Of a stretch of DNA of 64,000 bases, positions 9,790 to 18,585 are shown in pieces; within the stretch, counting starts at the first letter, position 1; every line of letters begins with the position of its first letter. Under the pieces are notes generated by a model. The model was given only the letters and a program-made list of their open reading frames with translations, was not told the origin of the DNA and did no database searches. Position numbers and translations under genes: made by a program. The stretch comes from Aquamicrobium sp. Its GTDB lineage: Bacteria; Pseudomonadota; Alphaproteobacteria; Rhizobiales; Rhizobiaceae. The stretch is from contig JAHHDT010000005.1 in the NCBI GenBank assembly GCA_019739225.1, forward strand, positions 62,001-126,000. Reading direction: 5' to 3'.

Positions 9790-11589
9790 ATGCCCGGTTT
9801 CCGTTTTCGCCGCGGCCTCGTCGCGATACTGGCGCTGGCGCTGATCGCGTCGGCCGCGTCGGCGGTATGGTTCATCTCGCTTGAGACCGGAAAGAGCCGT
9901 GCGCTGGCGGCTCTCGACGACGAGCTGCATGTGCTTGCACGCACCGTCGAGGGTGAGATCGAGCGCTTCCGCTACCTGCCCGCCGTGATTGCGCGAGACC
10001 GGCGCATTCTCGACGTGTTGGCCTCTCCCGAGCCAGCCACGATTGAGCGCGCCAACGCCTATCTTGAGGCAGTGCGAACCGATTCCGGCGCCGACGAACT
10101 CTACGTGATGAAGCTGGACGGTCTGGCAGTCGCCGCCAGCAACCATGCCGAGCCGACCAGCTTTGTCGGCGAGAATTATCAGTACCGCCCCTATTTCACC
10201 GACGCGCTCGCGCGCGGCGAGGGACGCTATTACGCGGTCGGCGCGACGACGGGCATACCCGGCTATTTCCTGTCCTCGGTCATTCGCGACAACGGCCGGA
10301 TCGTCGGCGTTGCCATCGTCAAGGTCGACATGCGCAAGATCGAGGCGACGTGGACCGATGCCCGGTCGATCGTCGCGGTCACCGACGCTGACGGGGTCGT
10401 ATTCCTCACCGGTCATGCGCCGTGGAAATACCGGCCGCTGCAGGCATTGAGCGAGGAAACCCTGTTCGACCTCGCCCGCACCCGCAAATATGGCAGCGCT
10501 GATCTCGCATCAGCCAACCCGATCTTTTCCGATGCCGGCAGGCTGCCGGAAACCGCGCGTGTCGACGGCGAAGATGCGCGTCGCCTCGTTTTGCAGGTGG
10601 GCATAGAACCGGATGGATGGAGGCTGCTCGGGCTGGCAAGCTTGGCGCCGATCCGTGCCAACAGTCTGCTTCTGGCATTGCTCACCGCGCTGGCCGGGCT
10701 GCTGATCGCGGGTGCGGGCCTCTATATGCGGCAGCGGCGACAGCTTACGCGGGCGCGGCTGAATGCCCATGGCGAACTCGAGCGGCGCGTCGTTGAGCGA
10801 ACCGCCGAACTGAACAGGCAGGTGGAGGATCGTCGCCGCGCCGAAGCGGAACTGCGCCAGGCGCAGGAATCACTGATCCAGGCCGCCAAGCTGGCCGCAC
10901 TCGGGCGCATGTCGGCTGCGATCGTGCACGAGGTGAGCCAACCGCTCGCGGCGATGGAAAACACGCTCGCGTCAACCGGCCTGCTCGCCTCGCGCGGTGA
11001 CGTGGCCGCGGTGGCCGGCAAGGTCCGTTCCGCGCGCGATCTGGTACGCCGCATCCAGCGAACCGTGAAACTGCTGAAATCCTTTGCCCGCAACGAACCC
11101 GTAAGGCTGGAGGTCGTGGACGTCGACAAGGCGATGGCTGTGGCGGTAGAGCTTGCCGCCGCGCGCACAACCGAGCAGGGCGCGGCGGTCAGGCTGCGCA
11201 CATCGTCGTCGCCTGCAATGGTTCTTGCCAATGCCACGCGGCTGGAACAGGTGATCCTCAACCTCGTCGTCAATGCGCTGGATGCCGTCCAGCAAAGGAC
11301 CGACGGCGCGGTCGAACTGTGGAGCGAGCATGACGGGGAGCGCGTGCGCCTATTCGTGCGCGACAATGGCATCGGCATACCGGAGCATCTGCGCGATCGC
11401 ATCGCCGAGCCGTTCTTCACCACGAAGCTGACGGGCGAGGGGCTGGGGCTCGGCCTGTCCATTTCCCGCGCGATCCTGGGCGAGTTCGGCGGCGAGATGG
11501 ATTTCGAAACGCGCGCGGAAGGTGGCTGCACCTTCCGCATCGAACTGCCGGCAGTCGGCGAGAACCGGCAGCGAGAGGCAGCCGAATGA
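9790..11589 (+). CDS. DctB-like membrane sensor histidine kinase
   Basis: A 599-residue sensor kinase with the DctB layout. A membrane helix at residues 8-30 is followed by a periplasmic double-PAS (dCache/PDC) sensor of about 260 residues, with the DctB-type PYFTDALARGEGRYYAVGATTGIPGYFLS region. Then come a second membrane helix at about 292-312, a coiled-coil linker, and the kinase core with phospho-acceptor His380 in IVHEVSQPLAAMENT, an N box (LNLVVNALDAV), and G boxes (DNGIGIP, GLGLGLSI). The ATG has GGAGG 4 bases upstream. It overlaps the response-regulator gene by 4 bases (ATGA). The DctB family senses C4-dicarboxylates, but here the downstream target is a TAXI-TRAP transporter, so the ligand may differ. 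Confidence 0.92.
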   Translation: MPGFRFRRGLVAILALALIASAASAVWFISLETGKSRALAALDDELHVLARTVEGEIERFRYLPAVIARDRRILDVLASPEPATIERANAYLEAVRTDSGADELYVMKLDGLAVAASNHAEPTSFVGENYQYRPYFTDALARGEGRYYAVGATTGIPGYFLSSVIRDNGRIVGVAIVKVDMRKIEATWTDARSIVAVTDADGVVFLTGHAPWKYRPLQALSEETLFDLARTRKYGSADLASANPIFSDAGRLPETARVDGEDARRLVLQVGIEPDGWRLLGLASLAPIRANSLLLALLTALAGLLIAGAGLYMRQRRQLTRARLNAHGELERRVVERTAELNRQVEDRRRAEAELRQAQESLIQAAKLAALGRMSAAIVHEVSQPLAAMENTLASTGLLASRGDVAAVAGKVRSARDLVRRIQRTVKLLKSFARNEPVRLEVVDVDKAMAVAVELAAARTTEQGAAVRLRTSSSPAMVLANATRLEQVILNLVVNALDAVQQRTDGAVELWSEHDGERVRLFVRDNGIGIPEHLRDRIAEPFFTTKLTGEGLGLGLSISRAILGEFGGEMDFETRAEGGCTFRIELPAVGENRQREAAE

Positions 11590-12920
11590 GCCGCGGCGCC
11601 GTGGTGCTCGTCGATGACGAGGAGAATGTGCGTGAATCCGCGCGCGAGTGGCTTGTCCTCAGCGGGTTCGATGTTTTCACAGCACCCAACGCGGAAGCCG
11701 CCCTGGCGGGGTTGGATCCGCGCGGCTGCGACGCGCTGATCACGGATGTCCGCATGCCGGGCATGGGCGGTCTCGCGCTGCTGGCCGAGGCGCGCCGCAG
11801 GGACCCCGCTTTGCCCGTCATTCTGCTTACGGGTCACGGTGATGTCCCGCTAGCAGTCGAGGCGATGCGTGGCGGCGCGCATGATTTTCTGGAAAAACCC
11901 TACGACGCCGACCATCTGGTCGCCGTGCTGGACCGCGCCGTCTCGCAGCGACGGCTGAACAGAGAGGTCGAGCGTCTGCGCGATGCCGTCGACGCCTCCG
12001 CGTCGATCGAGACGCGTTTCATAGGCGATTCCAGCCCGGCCTGGGCGCTGCGTGCGCAGGTCGCGCAACTGGCATCGCTCGACGTCGATGTGCTGATCCA
12101 CGGCGAAACGGGGACCGGCAAGGAGGTCGTGGCACGCGCGCTGCACGATTTCGGCAAGCGCAGTGGCAGTTCCTTCGTCGCCCTCAATTGCGCCGCCATT
12201 CCCGAAAGCGTCTTTGAAAGCGAGGTGTTCGGCCACGATCGCGGCGCGTTCACCGGAGCGGCCCAGAAACGCGTCGGTCGCATCGAGCACGCGAATGGCG
12301 GCACGGTTTTCCTCGATGAAGTCGAATCGATGCCGCTTGGCCTTCAGGCGAAGCTTTTGCGTGTGATACAGGAACGCGAGGTCGAACCGCTCGGCTCGAA
12401 CCGGCGCGTGCCCGTGGATGTCCGGTTCGTCGCGGCGACCAAGGCGGATTTGCGCACGGAGAGCGACGCGGGGCGTTTTCGCGCCGATCTCTATTTCCGC
12501 CTTGCGACGGTCGTTGTCACCATCCCGCCGCTGCGTCAGCGCCGCCAGGATGTGGCCTTGCTGTTCCGCCATTTCTGCATCGAGGCCGCAAACCGCCACG
12601 GCGTTGATCCGCGAGAGCCGGATGCGGGCCTGTTGGCTGCTCTCGAGGATGCCGACTGGCCGGGCAATGTGCGAGAGCTGCGCGCCGCCGCCGAGCGCTT
12701 CGCACTCGGACTGCCGCTGGATCGGGGGTCGGCGGTCGCGGGGCAGGCTAACCAGCCGTCGCTTGCAGAGCGCGTCGCGACCTACGAGGCGCGGCTCATT
12801 GCACAGATGCTGGCCGAAACCGGGGGCAATACGCAGGAGGCGAGCCGCCTGCTTGGAGTGCCGTTGCGAACGCTGAACGAAAAGATCCAGCGCCATGGGC
12901 TGAGGCCGTCGCGATCCTGA
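11586..12920 (+). CDS. DctD-like sigma-54-dependent response regulator
   Basis: A 444-residue NtrC-family regulator. The receiver domain has phospho-acceptor Asp54 in ALITDVRMPG and the conserved Lys in FLEKPYDAD. A linker leads to the AAA+ domain with Walker A GETGTGKE (173-180), an intact sigma-54-contact loop GAFTGA (220-225), and Walker B GGTVFLDEV. A Fis-type helix-turn-helix at the end (NTQEASRLLGVPLRTLNEKIQRHGL) matches the DctD C-terminus. Phosphorylated by the adjacent kinase, it should activate a -24/-12 promoter from upstream sites. Such a promoter and paired repeats lie just downstream, in front of the TAXI binding-protein gene. Confidence 0.95.
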   Translation: MSRGAVVLVDDEENVRESAREWLVLSGFDVFTAPNAEAALAGLDPRGCDALITDVRMPGMGGLALLAEARRRDPALPVILLTGHGDVPLAVEAMRGGAHDFLEKPYDADHLVAVLDRAVSQRRLNREVERLRDAVDASASIETRFIGDSSPAWALRAQVAQLASLDVDVLIHGETGTGKEVVARALHDFGKRSGSSFVALNCAAIPESVFESEVFGHDRGAFTGAAQKRVGRIEHANGGTVFLDEVESMPLGLQAKLLRVIQEREVEPLGSNRRVPVDVRFVAATKADLRTESDAGRFRADLYFRLATVVVTIPPLRQRRQDVALLFRHFCIEAANRHGVDPREPDAGLLAALEDADWPGNVRELRAAAERFALGLPLDRGSAVAGQANQPSLAERVATYEARLIAQMLAETGGNTQEASRLLGVPLRTLNEKIQRHGLRPSRS

Positions 12921-12926
12921 GACTTC

Positions 12927-12971
12927 GGCGGATTCTTGCCGTACTTTCGTGGGGTCAGGCGGAATCTTGCC
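12927..12971 (+). promoter_or_regulatory. Paired upstream activating sequences for the DctD-like regulator (candidate)
   Basis: Two copies of GGCGGA-N2-CTTGCC (12927-12940 and 12958-12971) differ at one position and are spaced 31 bases apart, three DNA turns. Each is roughly palindromic (GGC...GCC). They lie about 100 and 130 bases upstream of the predicted start of transcription. That is where DctD binds in front of dctA in rhizobia. The repeat and spacing are read directly; the binding role is inference. Confidence 0.6.
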
Positions 12972-13036
12972 ACGTCCAGCGCAAAGAAGCTCGCTGAGAG
13001 CCGGGAATTCCAAGGGTTTGGCGAAATGCTTGGAAA

Positions 13037-13052
13037 TGGCACGCAGGATGCT
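13037..13052 (+). promoter_or_regulatory. Sigma-54 (-24/-12) promoter
   Basis: TGGCACG-N4-ATGCT matches the RpoN consensus TGGCACG-N4-TTGCW with one mismatch and exact spacing: the GG at 13038-13039 and GC at 13050-13051 are 10 bases apart. It predicts transcription from about 13063, 56 bases before the TAXI gene, and directly follows the sigma-54 activator gene. Confidence 0.8.
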
Positions 13053-13118
13053 AGGTTTCATCCGGGTGCACGGCATCGGTGCCGTGTCACGACAGGAAGT
13101 CAGGGAGGACTTTGCATC

Positions 13119-14075
13119 ATGAAACACGTCACCAGGAATCTGCTTGCCGCCGGCGCTGTCGCCGTGTCGCTGGGCTTCGGCGCGACCGCTGCCAAGGCTC
13201 AGGAATTCATCAACGTGCTGACCGGCGGCACTTCGGGCGTCTATTATCCGCTGGGCGTGGCGCTGGCGAAGATCTACAGCGACAACATGGATGGCGTGCA
13301 GACGCAGGTCCAGTCGACCAAGGCGTCGGTCGAAAACCTCAACCTGCTGCAGCAGGGCCGTGGCGAGATCGCGTTGGCGCTCGGCGACTCTGTTCAGAAC
13401 GCCTGGGCGGGCAACACCGAAGCCGGCTTCCCCGGCAAGCTGGACAAGCTGCGCGCCATCGCCGCGATCTATCCGAACTACGTTCAGATCGTCGCCTCGC
13501 AGGAGTCCGGCATCACCGATCTGGAAGGGCTCAAGGGCAAGAGCCTGTCCGTGGGCGCACCCGCATCGGGCACCGAGCTGAACGCGCGCGCCATCTTCGA
13601 GGCGGCCGGCATGAGCTACGACGACCTCGGCAAGCTCGAATACCTGCCGTTCGCCGAATCCGTCGAACTCATCAAGAACCGCCAGCTCGACGCTACGCTT
13701 CAGTCCGCCGGCCTCGGCGTCGCCTCGATCAAGGATCTGGCGATCTCGCTGCCGACCACTGTCGTGGCGGTACCCGCCGAGATCGCTGAAAGCATGGGCG
13801 CGCCATTCATCGCGGCGACGATCCCGGCCGGCACGTATGAAGGCCAGGCCGAGGACGTGCCCACTGTGGCGATCACCAACATCCTCGTCACGCATGACGG
13901 TGTCACCGACGAGGTCGCCTATCAGATGACCAAGCTGCTGTTCGAGAACCTCGACGAGATGGTTGCAGCGCATTCGGCGGCCCGTGCGATCTCCGCGGAG
14001 AAGGGTCCGCAGGGCCTGCCGATCCCGCTGCATCCGGGCGCCGAGCGCTACTACAAGGAAGCTGGTCTCCTCTAG
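13119..14075 (+). CDS. TAXI-family TRAP transporter substrate-binding protein
   Basis: A 318-residue periplasmic solute receptor with a Sec signal peptide (ending AAKAQ, about residue 27). The mature start EFINVLTGGTSGVYYPLG is the TAXI (TRAP-associated extracytoplasmic immunogenic) hallmark. Other family blocks are VENLNLLQQGRGEIALALGDS and LKGKSLSVGAPASGTELNAR, and the C-terminus is LHPGAERYYKEAGL. It delivers an unknown carboxylate-type substrate to the fused permease encoded 90 bases downstream. The ATG has a strong GGGAGGA site. The sigma-54 promoter and a cognate two-component system upstream give it inducible control. Confidence 0.93.
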   Translation: MKHVTRNLLAAGAVAVSLGFGATAAKAQEFINVLTGGTSGVYYPLGVALAKIYSDNMDGVQTQVQSTKASVENLNLLQQGRGEIALALGDSVQNAWAGNTEAGFPGKLDKLRAIAAIYPNYVQIVASQESGITDLEGLKGKSLSVGAPASGTELNARAIFEAAGMSYDDLGKLEYLPFAESVELIKNRQLDATLQSAGLGVASIKDLAISLPTTVVAVPAEIAESMGAPFIAATIPAGTYEGQAEDVPTVAITNILVTHDGVTDEVAYQMTKLLFENLDEMVAAHSAARAISAEKGPQGLPIPLHPGAERYYKEAGLL

Positions 14076-14100
14076 GCCTTCGCCTTCGGGGCGTGCAATC

Positions 14101-14124
14101 GGCCGGCGCGGTTTCGCGCCGGCC
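14101..14124 (+). terminator. Hairpin between TAXI binding-protein and permease genes
   Basis: Perfect 10-base arms (GGCCGGCGCG and complement) with a 4-base loop, 26 bases after the stop codon. There is no T run. Such hairpins often protect the upstream binding-protein mRNA and lower expression of the permease rather than end transcription completely. Confidence 0.55.
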
Positions 14125-14165
14125 CGTTGCCCGCAGCAACGTGGCTATCCTTTTCGGAGCACGCG

Positions 14166-16283
14166 ATGACCAATGCAGCATCCAGCCCGTCCAAGGCAGA
14201 CGAGGCCGCGGCAGCCATTCACGATCCCACCCATGGCAGCTTTCCGCTGACCCGTGAAGGCAGGGTTCTGTTCTGGATCGCGGTAGCCTTCTCGCTCTAC
14301 CAGATCGGTTCCGCAGCGCACATCATCAACCTGCCGAGCCAGGTGGTGCGCGCCTTCCATCTCGGCTTTCTGGTGCTGTTGACCTTCCCGCTGGTCGCGG
14401 CGATGACCGGCCGTGCGCTTCCCGTTCGCGCCGTTGCCTGGGCGCTGGGTGCCGCCGGCATGGCCGTCGCATTTTATCAGTGGTGGGAATACGTACCACT
14501 GATTCAGCGGACGGGGTTTCCGCTCACGCGCGACATCGCTGTCGGCGTCGTCGCGCTGATCACCGTCTTCATTGCCGCCTGGGTCATCATGGGACCGGCG
14601 CTGCCGATCATTTCGGGCCTGTTCCTCGCCTACTGCCTGTTCGGCCAATACCTGCCGCGACCGCTCAACCATCGCGGCTACGCTTTCGATCAGGTGATCG
14701 ACCACATGGCGTTCGGCACTGAAGGCATCTACGGCATCCCGATCTACGTATCGGCGACCTATATTTTCCTTTTCATCCTGTTTGGCTCCTTCCTGGAGCG
14801 GGCGGGCATGATCAAGCTGTTCACCGACGTATCGCTGGGCTGGGTCGGTCATGCGCGCGGCGGCGCAGCCAAGGTCTCCGTCATCTCGTCCGGCATGATG
14901 GGCACCATCTCCGGCTCGGGCGTCGCCAACGTCGTGACAACCGGCCAGTTCACCATCCCGTTGATGAAGCGGTTCGGCTACCGACCCGCTTTTGCGGGCG
15001 GCGTGGAGGCGACGTCCTCGATGGGCGGGCAGATCATGCCGCCGGTCATGGGCGCCGTGGCCTTCATCATGGCCGAGACGCTGGGCATCGAATATTACGA
15101 GGTCGTCAAGGCGGCGATCATCCCCGCGATCCTGTACTTCGCCTCGGCCTTCTGGATGGTTCACCTTGAAGCGGGCAAGCGCGGCCTGATGGGCCTGCCT
15201 CGCTCCGAACTGCCGTCGCCGCTGCGCGCGCTCCGCGAGAGCTGGTATCTGATCCTTCCGCTGGCGGCACTCGTCTACCTGCTCTTTTCCGGCTACACGC
15301 CGCTCTTCGCCGGCACCGTCGGCCTGTCTCTGACAGTCCTGCTGATCCTCGGCACCACCGTTGCGCTCGGCCTGCCCAACACGGTGTTGCGCTACGTCTT
15401 CTGGATCGGCCTTGGCGTGGTTGCGGCAAGCTTCTTCCGCCTCGGCATCAATGTCATCCTGGCGGCTGTTGTGGCGCTGATCCTGGTGAACGTCTTCATA
15501 GCGGGCGGTCGCGATACGCTCGCGGCCTGCCGCGATTCCCTCGCCGAGGGCGCAAAGACTGCCCTGCCCGTTGGTGTCGCCTGCGCGGTCGTTGGTGTCA
15601 TCATCGGTACCATGACGCTGACCGGCGTCGCCAACACCTTCGGTCAGTACATCGTATCGGTCGGCCAGACCTCGTTGTTCCTGTCGCTGGTCCTGACGAT
15701 GATCACCTGTCTGATCCTCGGCATGGGCATCCCGACGATCCCTAACTACATCATCACCTCGACCATCGCCGGTCCGGCGCTGTTGGCACTGGGCGTTCCG
15801 CTGATCGTCAGCCACATGTTCGTCTTCTATTTCGGCATTCTGGCCGATCTGACGCCGCCTGTGGCGCTTGCCTGCTTCGCGGCCGCGCCGATCGCCAGGG
15901 AAACCGGATTGAGGATCGCAATGCAGGCGATCAAGATCGCCGCCGCCGGTTTCGTCATCCCTTTCATGGCCGTCTACACACCAGCGCTGATGCTGCAGGA
16001 CGGCGGTGCTCTCACCCAGTCGATCGGCTTCTGGCCGGCGGTGGCCTACATTGTCTTCAAGGCGGGCCTGTCGATCATGCTGTGGGGCGTCGCCGTCATT
16101 GGCTATCTGCGCGCCGATCTCGCGATATGGGAGCGTCTGCTTGCAGCCGCCGCCGCCTTCACGCTGATCGCCGCCTTGCCGGCAACGGATGAGATCGGCT
16201 TTGCGCTGGCCGCCGTGATGCTCGGCCTGCATTGGTGGCGCACCCGCGAGCAGGTGCCGCCTGCGCGCGAGGCGGGCGAATAG
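14166..16283 (+). CDS. TRAP transporter fused permease (DctQM, TAXI type)
   Basis: A 705-residue inner-membrane protein that fuses the small (DctQ, about 4 helices) and large (DctM, about 12 helices) TRAP subunits, as is usual for TAXI systems. DctM signatures include GSGVANVVTTGQFTIPLMKRFGY, SSMGGQIMPPVMGAVAF, MGIPTIPNYIITS and FYFGILADLTPPVALA. It drives sodium- or proton-coupled uptake of the ligand captured by the preceding binding protein. The start at 14166 follows CGGAGC. The gene is followed after 1 base by the DUF1850 gene. Confidence 0.93.
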   Translation: MTNAASSPSKADEAAAAIHDPTHGSFPLTREGRVLFWIAVAFSLYQIGSAAHIINLPSQVVRAFHLGFLVLLTFPLVAAMTGRALPVRAVAWALGAAGMAVAFYQWWEYVPLIQRTGFPLTRDIAVGVVALITVFIAAWVIMGPALPIISGLFLAYCLFGQYLPRPLNHRGYAFDQVIDHMAFGTEGIYGIPIYVSATYIFLFILFGSFLERAGMIKLFTDVSLGWVGHARGGAAKVSVISSGMMGTISGSGVANVVTTGQFTIPLMKRFGYRPAFAGGVEATSSMGGQIMPPVMGAVAFIMAETLGIEYYEVVKAAIIPAILYFASAFWMVHLEAGKRGLMGLPRSELPSPLRALRESWYLILPLAALVYLLFSGYTPLFAGTVGLSLTVLLILGTTVALGLPNTVLRYVFWIGLGVVAASFFRLGINVILAAVVALILVNVFIAGGRDTLAACRDSLAEGAKTALPVGVACAVVGVIIGTMTLTGVANTFGQYIVSVGQTSLFLSLVLTMITCLILGMGIPTIPNYIITSTIAGPALLALGVPLIVSHMFVFYFGILADLTPPVALACFAAAPIARETGLRIAMQAIKIAAAGFVIPFMAVYTPALMLQDGGALTQSIGFWPAVAYIVFKAGLSIMLWGVAVIGYLRADLAIWERLLAAAAAFTLIAALPATDEIGFALAAVMLGLHWWRTREQVPPAREAGE

Positions 16284-16284
16284 G

Positions 16285-16650
16285 ATGAGCGTGTGCATCG
16301 CCGCGGCCGGCAAGACGCTGATGCTGGCGGCGAGCCTGTTCACGCTCTCCTGGGAGCACTCGGTCGAGAAAACCGCATGGCAGGAGGACTGGCTGGCAAC
16401 GCCCGCCGGCCTTCACGCGTTGCAGGCGCGCGTCAAGGGCTCGGGCGCCGGGATGGACCCGCCCGAGGGTTCGGTTCTCGATGATGGATGGTGGCGCTGG
16501 AAGCCGTCGATACCGCTACAGCCGCGGCTGGTGCTTGCCGCGTCGGGCGCTACTGCTTCGGGCTGGACTGTCTGTGCGGAGGGCCGGTGCGTCGAGGTCG
16601 GCGCTGACGCGGCGGAGCCTGTCGTCATCGAACCGTGCGGAAAGCCCTGA
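16285..16650 (+). CDS. DUF1850 protein of TAXI-TRAP locus
   Basis: A 121-residue protein with a short hydrophobic N-terminus, the FTLSWEHSVEKTAWQEDW segment and GSGAGMDPPEGS, both typical of DUF1850. DUF1850 genes are usually found beside TAXI-TRAP permease genes, as here, where it begins 1 base after the permease stop. The HSVE core suggests a small periplasmic or membrane-attached beta protein. Two cysteines in VCAEGRCVEV and a third in EPCGKP near the end may form a disulfide. The function is unknown; the neighbourhood points to a transport accessory. Confidence 0.85.
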   Translation: MSVCIAAAGKTLMLAASLFTLSWEHSVEKTAWQEDWLATPAGLHALQARVKGSGAGMDPPEGSVLDDGWWRWKPSIPLQPRLVLAASGATASGWTVCAEGRCVEVGADAAEPVVIEPCGKP

Positions 16651-16651
16651 C

Positions 16652-16801
16652 TTACTGGAAGCTGGCATCGGGATGCACGCGGCGGATGCGGGCGCAGGCA
16701 GGCCCCGGGCCGCGCATGTAGTGACGCTCCGGGCGGTAGCTCGGCATGAAAAATTCGCGCACCGAAATTGCGCGGCTGATGATGTGAGCCCAGACCGTCA
16801 T
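16652..16801 (-). CDS. Possible small basic protein
   Basis: A 49-codon frame beginning ATG-ACG-GTC (MTVWAHIISRAISVREFF) and rich in Arg, Tyr and Pro (PSYRPERHYMRGPGP), ending 1 base from the convergent DUF1850 stop. The ribosome site is weak. The composition is not that of a random GC-rich frame (several aromatic residues, ordered motif), and I have a vague recollection of similar short proteins in rhizobia, but I cannot name a family. Treat as tentative. Confidence 0.3.
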   Translation of the reverse strand: MTVWAHIISRAISVREFFMPSYRPERHYMRGPGPACARIRRVHPDASFQ

Positions 16802-17169
16802 GACCCGAATTTCCCGTCCTCTCGGATGTCCCTTCCGAATGGCGTCGATAGTAGCGCAGACCCGTGAATAAGCCGTGAACGCGTTGTTAACGGGTAGCTG
16901 TTTAGGGCGCGATCCGTGACGCAATTGCGGGTGATTCGCGGTTCTTTCGCGGCTGCATGACGATTGCCCACCCGTGTTGCATTTGCGCAACGCCTTTTCT
17001 CCCCTGACCCTCTGTCGAAAATTATGCCGATTGACCAGGACGACGCGGAACCGCCTCGGCGCTTCGACGTTGGAGAGGTGTCCGGACAGACACCGGCCCC
17101 TGCGTCAGTCGAATGGACGTCGGGAGCCAGCCGCCCCTTAAAGAAGAAGAAGCAAGAAAGGCTACAACG
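16802..17169. other. Intergenic region with no identified gene
   Basis: About 370 bases of slightly lower GC content between the possible small gene and the DUF892 gene. I see no convincing protein, structured RNA or strong promoter. The DUF892 promoter should lie in its right half. Confidence 0.5.
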
Positions 17170-17676
17170 ATGGGCATTTTTTCCAAGGACATCAAAACCA
17201 TGGACGATCTCTTCGTCCATACGCTCCGCGACATCTACTATGCGGAAAAGCAGATATTGAAGAACCTCCCCAAGATGATCGACAAGGCATCCAATGCCGA
17301 GCTTCGCAAGGGCTTCGAGAAGCACATGACGGAGACAGAGGGTCATGTCGAACGGTTGGAGCAGGTGTTCAAGATGCATGGCGTCGAGGCCAAGGCCGTA
17401 AACTGCCCGGCTATCGACGGCATTCTCAAGGAGGCCGACGAAATTGCCGGCGAGGTTGAGGACGACCGCGTGCTCGACGCGGCGCTGATCGCGGCCGGCC
17501 AGGCCGTAGAGCACTATGAAATGACGCGCTATGGAACGCTCGTCGCCTGGGCGAAGGAACTGGGACGCAACGACTGCGCCGCCATCCTTCAGAAGAACCT
17601 CGGCGAGGAGAAGGCGACCGACAAGAAGTTGACCGAGCTCGCCGAGAGCCGCGTCAACCTGCAGGCGGCCGAATAG
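17170..17676 (+). CDS. DUF892 / YciE-like ferritin-like protein
   Basis: A 168-residue four-helix-bundle protein of the DUF892 (YciE/YciF) family. It starts MGIFSKDIKTMDDLFVHTLRDIYYAEKQILKNLPKM, and Glu/His residues in the pattern E-x-x-x-H (TETEGHVERLE and GQAVEHYEMTRYG) are candidate di-iron ligands. Family members are induced by stress and stationary phase in enterobacteria, and their biochemical role is unclear. Preceded by AAAGG at a suitable distance. Ends before a strong terminator, so it is monocistronic. Confidence 0.9.
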   Translation: MGIFSKDIKTMDDLFVHTLRDIYYAEKQILKNLPKMIDKASNAELRKGFEKHMTETEGHVERLEQVFKMHGVEAKAVNCPAIDGILKEADEIAGEVEDDRVLDAALIAAGQAVEHYEMTRYGTLVAWAKELGRNDCAAILQKNLGEEKATDKKLTELAESRVNLQAAE

Positions 17677-17737
17677 ACCCCAGGGTCCACGAGTAGTACG
17701 CCGCAGCCGGGTTCCCCTCGCCTGGCAGCCGGCTTTC

Positions 17738-17776
17738 CGGCCCGCCGCTCTCCCATGCGGCGGGCCGACGCTTTTT
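17738..17776 (+). terminator. Rho-independent terminator after the DUF892 gene
   Basis: Perfect 11-base arms (CGGCCCGCCGC and complement), an 8-base loop, then ACGC and five T residues. It is 61 bases after the stop codon. Confidence 0.75.
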
Positions 17777-17856
17777 CCGATTGAGCCGCAGGACTTCGCG
17801 GGCGCAGCCAAACATGTCTATGATGGGCGTCGATGCACCGACGATGGAGGATGAAC

Positions 17857-18423
17857 ATGGCGGCGGTTCCGCCCGTTTGCGATTTTGGCTGGAAGGGGAT
17901 CGACGCGATCCTTCCCGGTGTGGATGGTAACGAGCATCAGCTTTCCGAGCATGTCGGCCCCGGCGGCCTCGTCGTGGCCTTCATCTGCAACCACTGCCCC
18001 TATGTGAAGGCGGTGATCGACCGCATCGTGCGCGATGCGCGAGACCTCAGCGCCCACGGCATCGGTTTCGTCGCGATCAACTCCAACGACGCCGACGCCT
18101 ATCCGGAAGACTCATTCGAGAACATGAAGGCGTTCTCGCGCCAGCATGGCATGACCTTCCCCTACCTCCACGACGAGGACCAGTCGATCGCGCGGGCCTA
18201 TGGCGCCGCATGCACGCCGGACTTCTTCGGCTTCAATGCCGACATGCGCCTTCAGTATCGCGGCCGGCTCGATGCCTCGCGCCGCGAGCAGGGGCCGGCC
18301 GACCTTCGCCGCGATCTCTACGAAGCGATGGTCAAGATCGCGCAGACGGGCGAAGGGCCGCGCGAACAGGTCGCCTCGGTAGGCTGCTCGATCAAGTGGA
18401 AGGACGGCGGCGACTGGGCCTGA
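17857..18423 (+). CDS. Thioredoxin-fold (AhpC/TSA-type redoxin) protein
   Basis: A 188-residue redoxin. The active-site motif is CNHCPYVK at about residues 45-52, with both cysteines present, after the strand GGLVVAFI. Later blocks include FVAINSNDADAYPEDSFENMKAF, LHDEDQSIARAYGAACTPDFF (a cis-Pro region with TPDFF) and a conserved C-terminal GCSIKWK. This is the common alphaproteobacterial thioredoxin-family protein annotated near peroxiredoxins, with unproven partners. GGAGG at 17846-17850 fits the ATG at 17857 better than the ATG at 17851. Cytoplasmic. Confidence 0.88.
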   Translation: MAAVPPVCDFGWKGIDAILPGVDGNEHQLSEHVGPGGLVVAFICNHCPYVKAVIDRIVRDARDLSAHGIGFVAINSNDADAYPEDSFENMKAFSRQHGMTFPYLHDEDQSIARAYGAACTPDFFGFNADMRLQYRGRLDASRREQGPADLRRDLYEAMVKIAQTGEGPREQVASVGCSIKWKDGGDWA

Positions 18424-18585
18424 GCCCGCAATGGCTCATCTGATAGCAGTTTTCATCACGCCGGCCTGAGCTGTCTGGAACGGTCGATGTCTTGCCCGTG
18501 GCGCTTTGGCCCGCGGCACGAAGCGACGATGCTGCCATTGAAAATATGATGGCGGGACCGCCGCCGAAAGGGATCGGAAAACGCC

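Noticed and set aside
9790-12920. dctB and dctD of the classical dicarboxylate system
   Set aside because: No dctA is present; the next gene with a sigma-54 promoter is a TAXI-TRAP binding protein, so I did not give the symbols.
14145-16343. 732-codon open frame on the minus strand
   Set aside because: It covers the whole TRAP permease gene on the opposite strand, with a composition unlike any protein; shadow frame.
17738-17776. Small ORF in the stem-loop between 17676 and 17857
   Set aside because: The sequence folds as a terminator with a T run; the apparent frames there lack ribosome sites.
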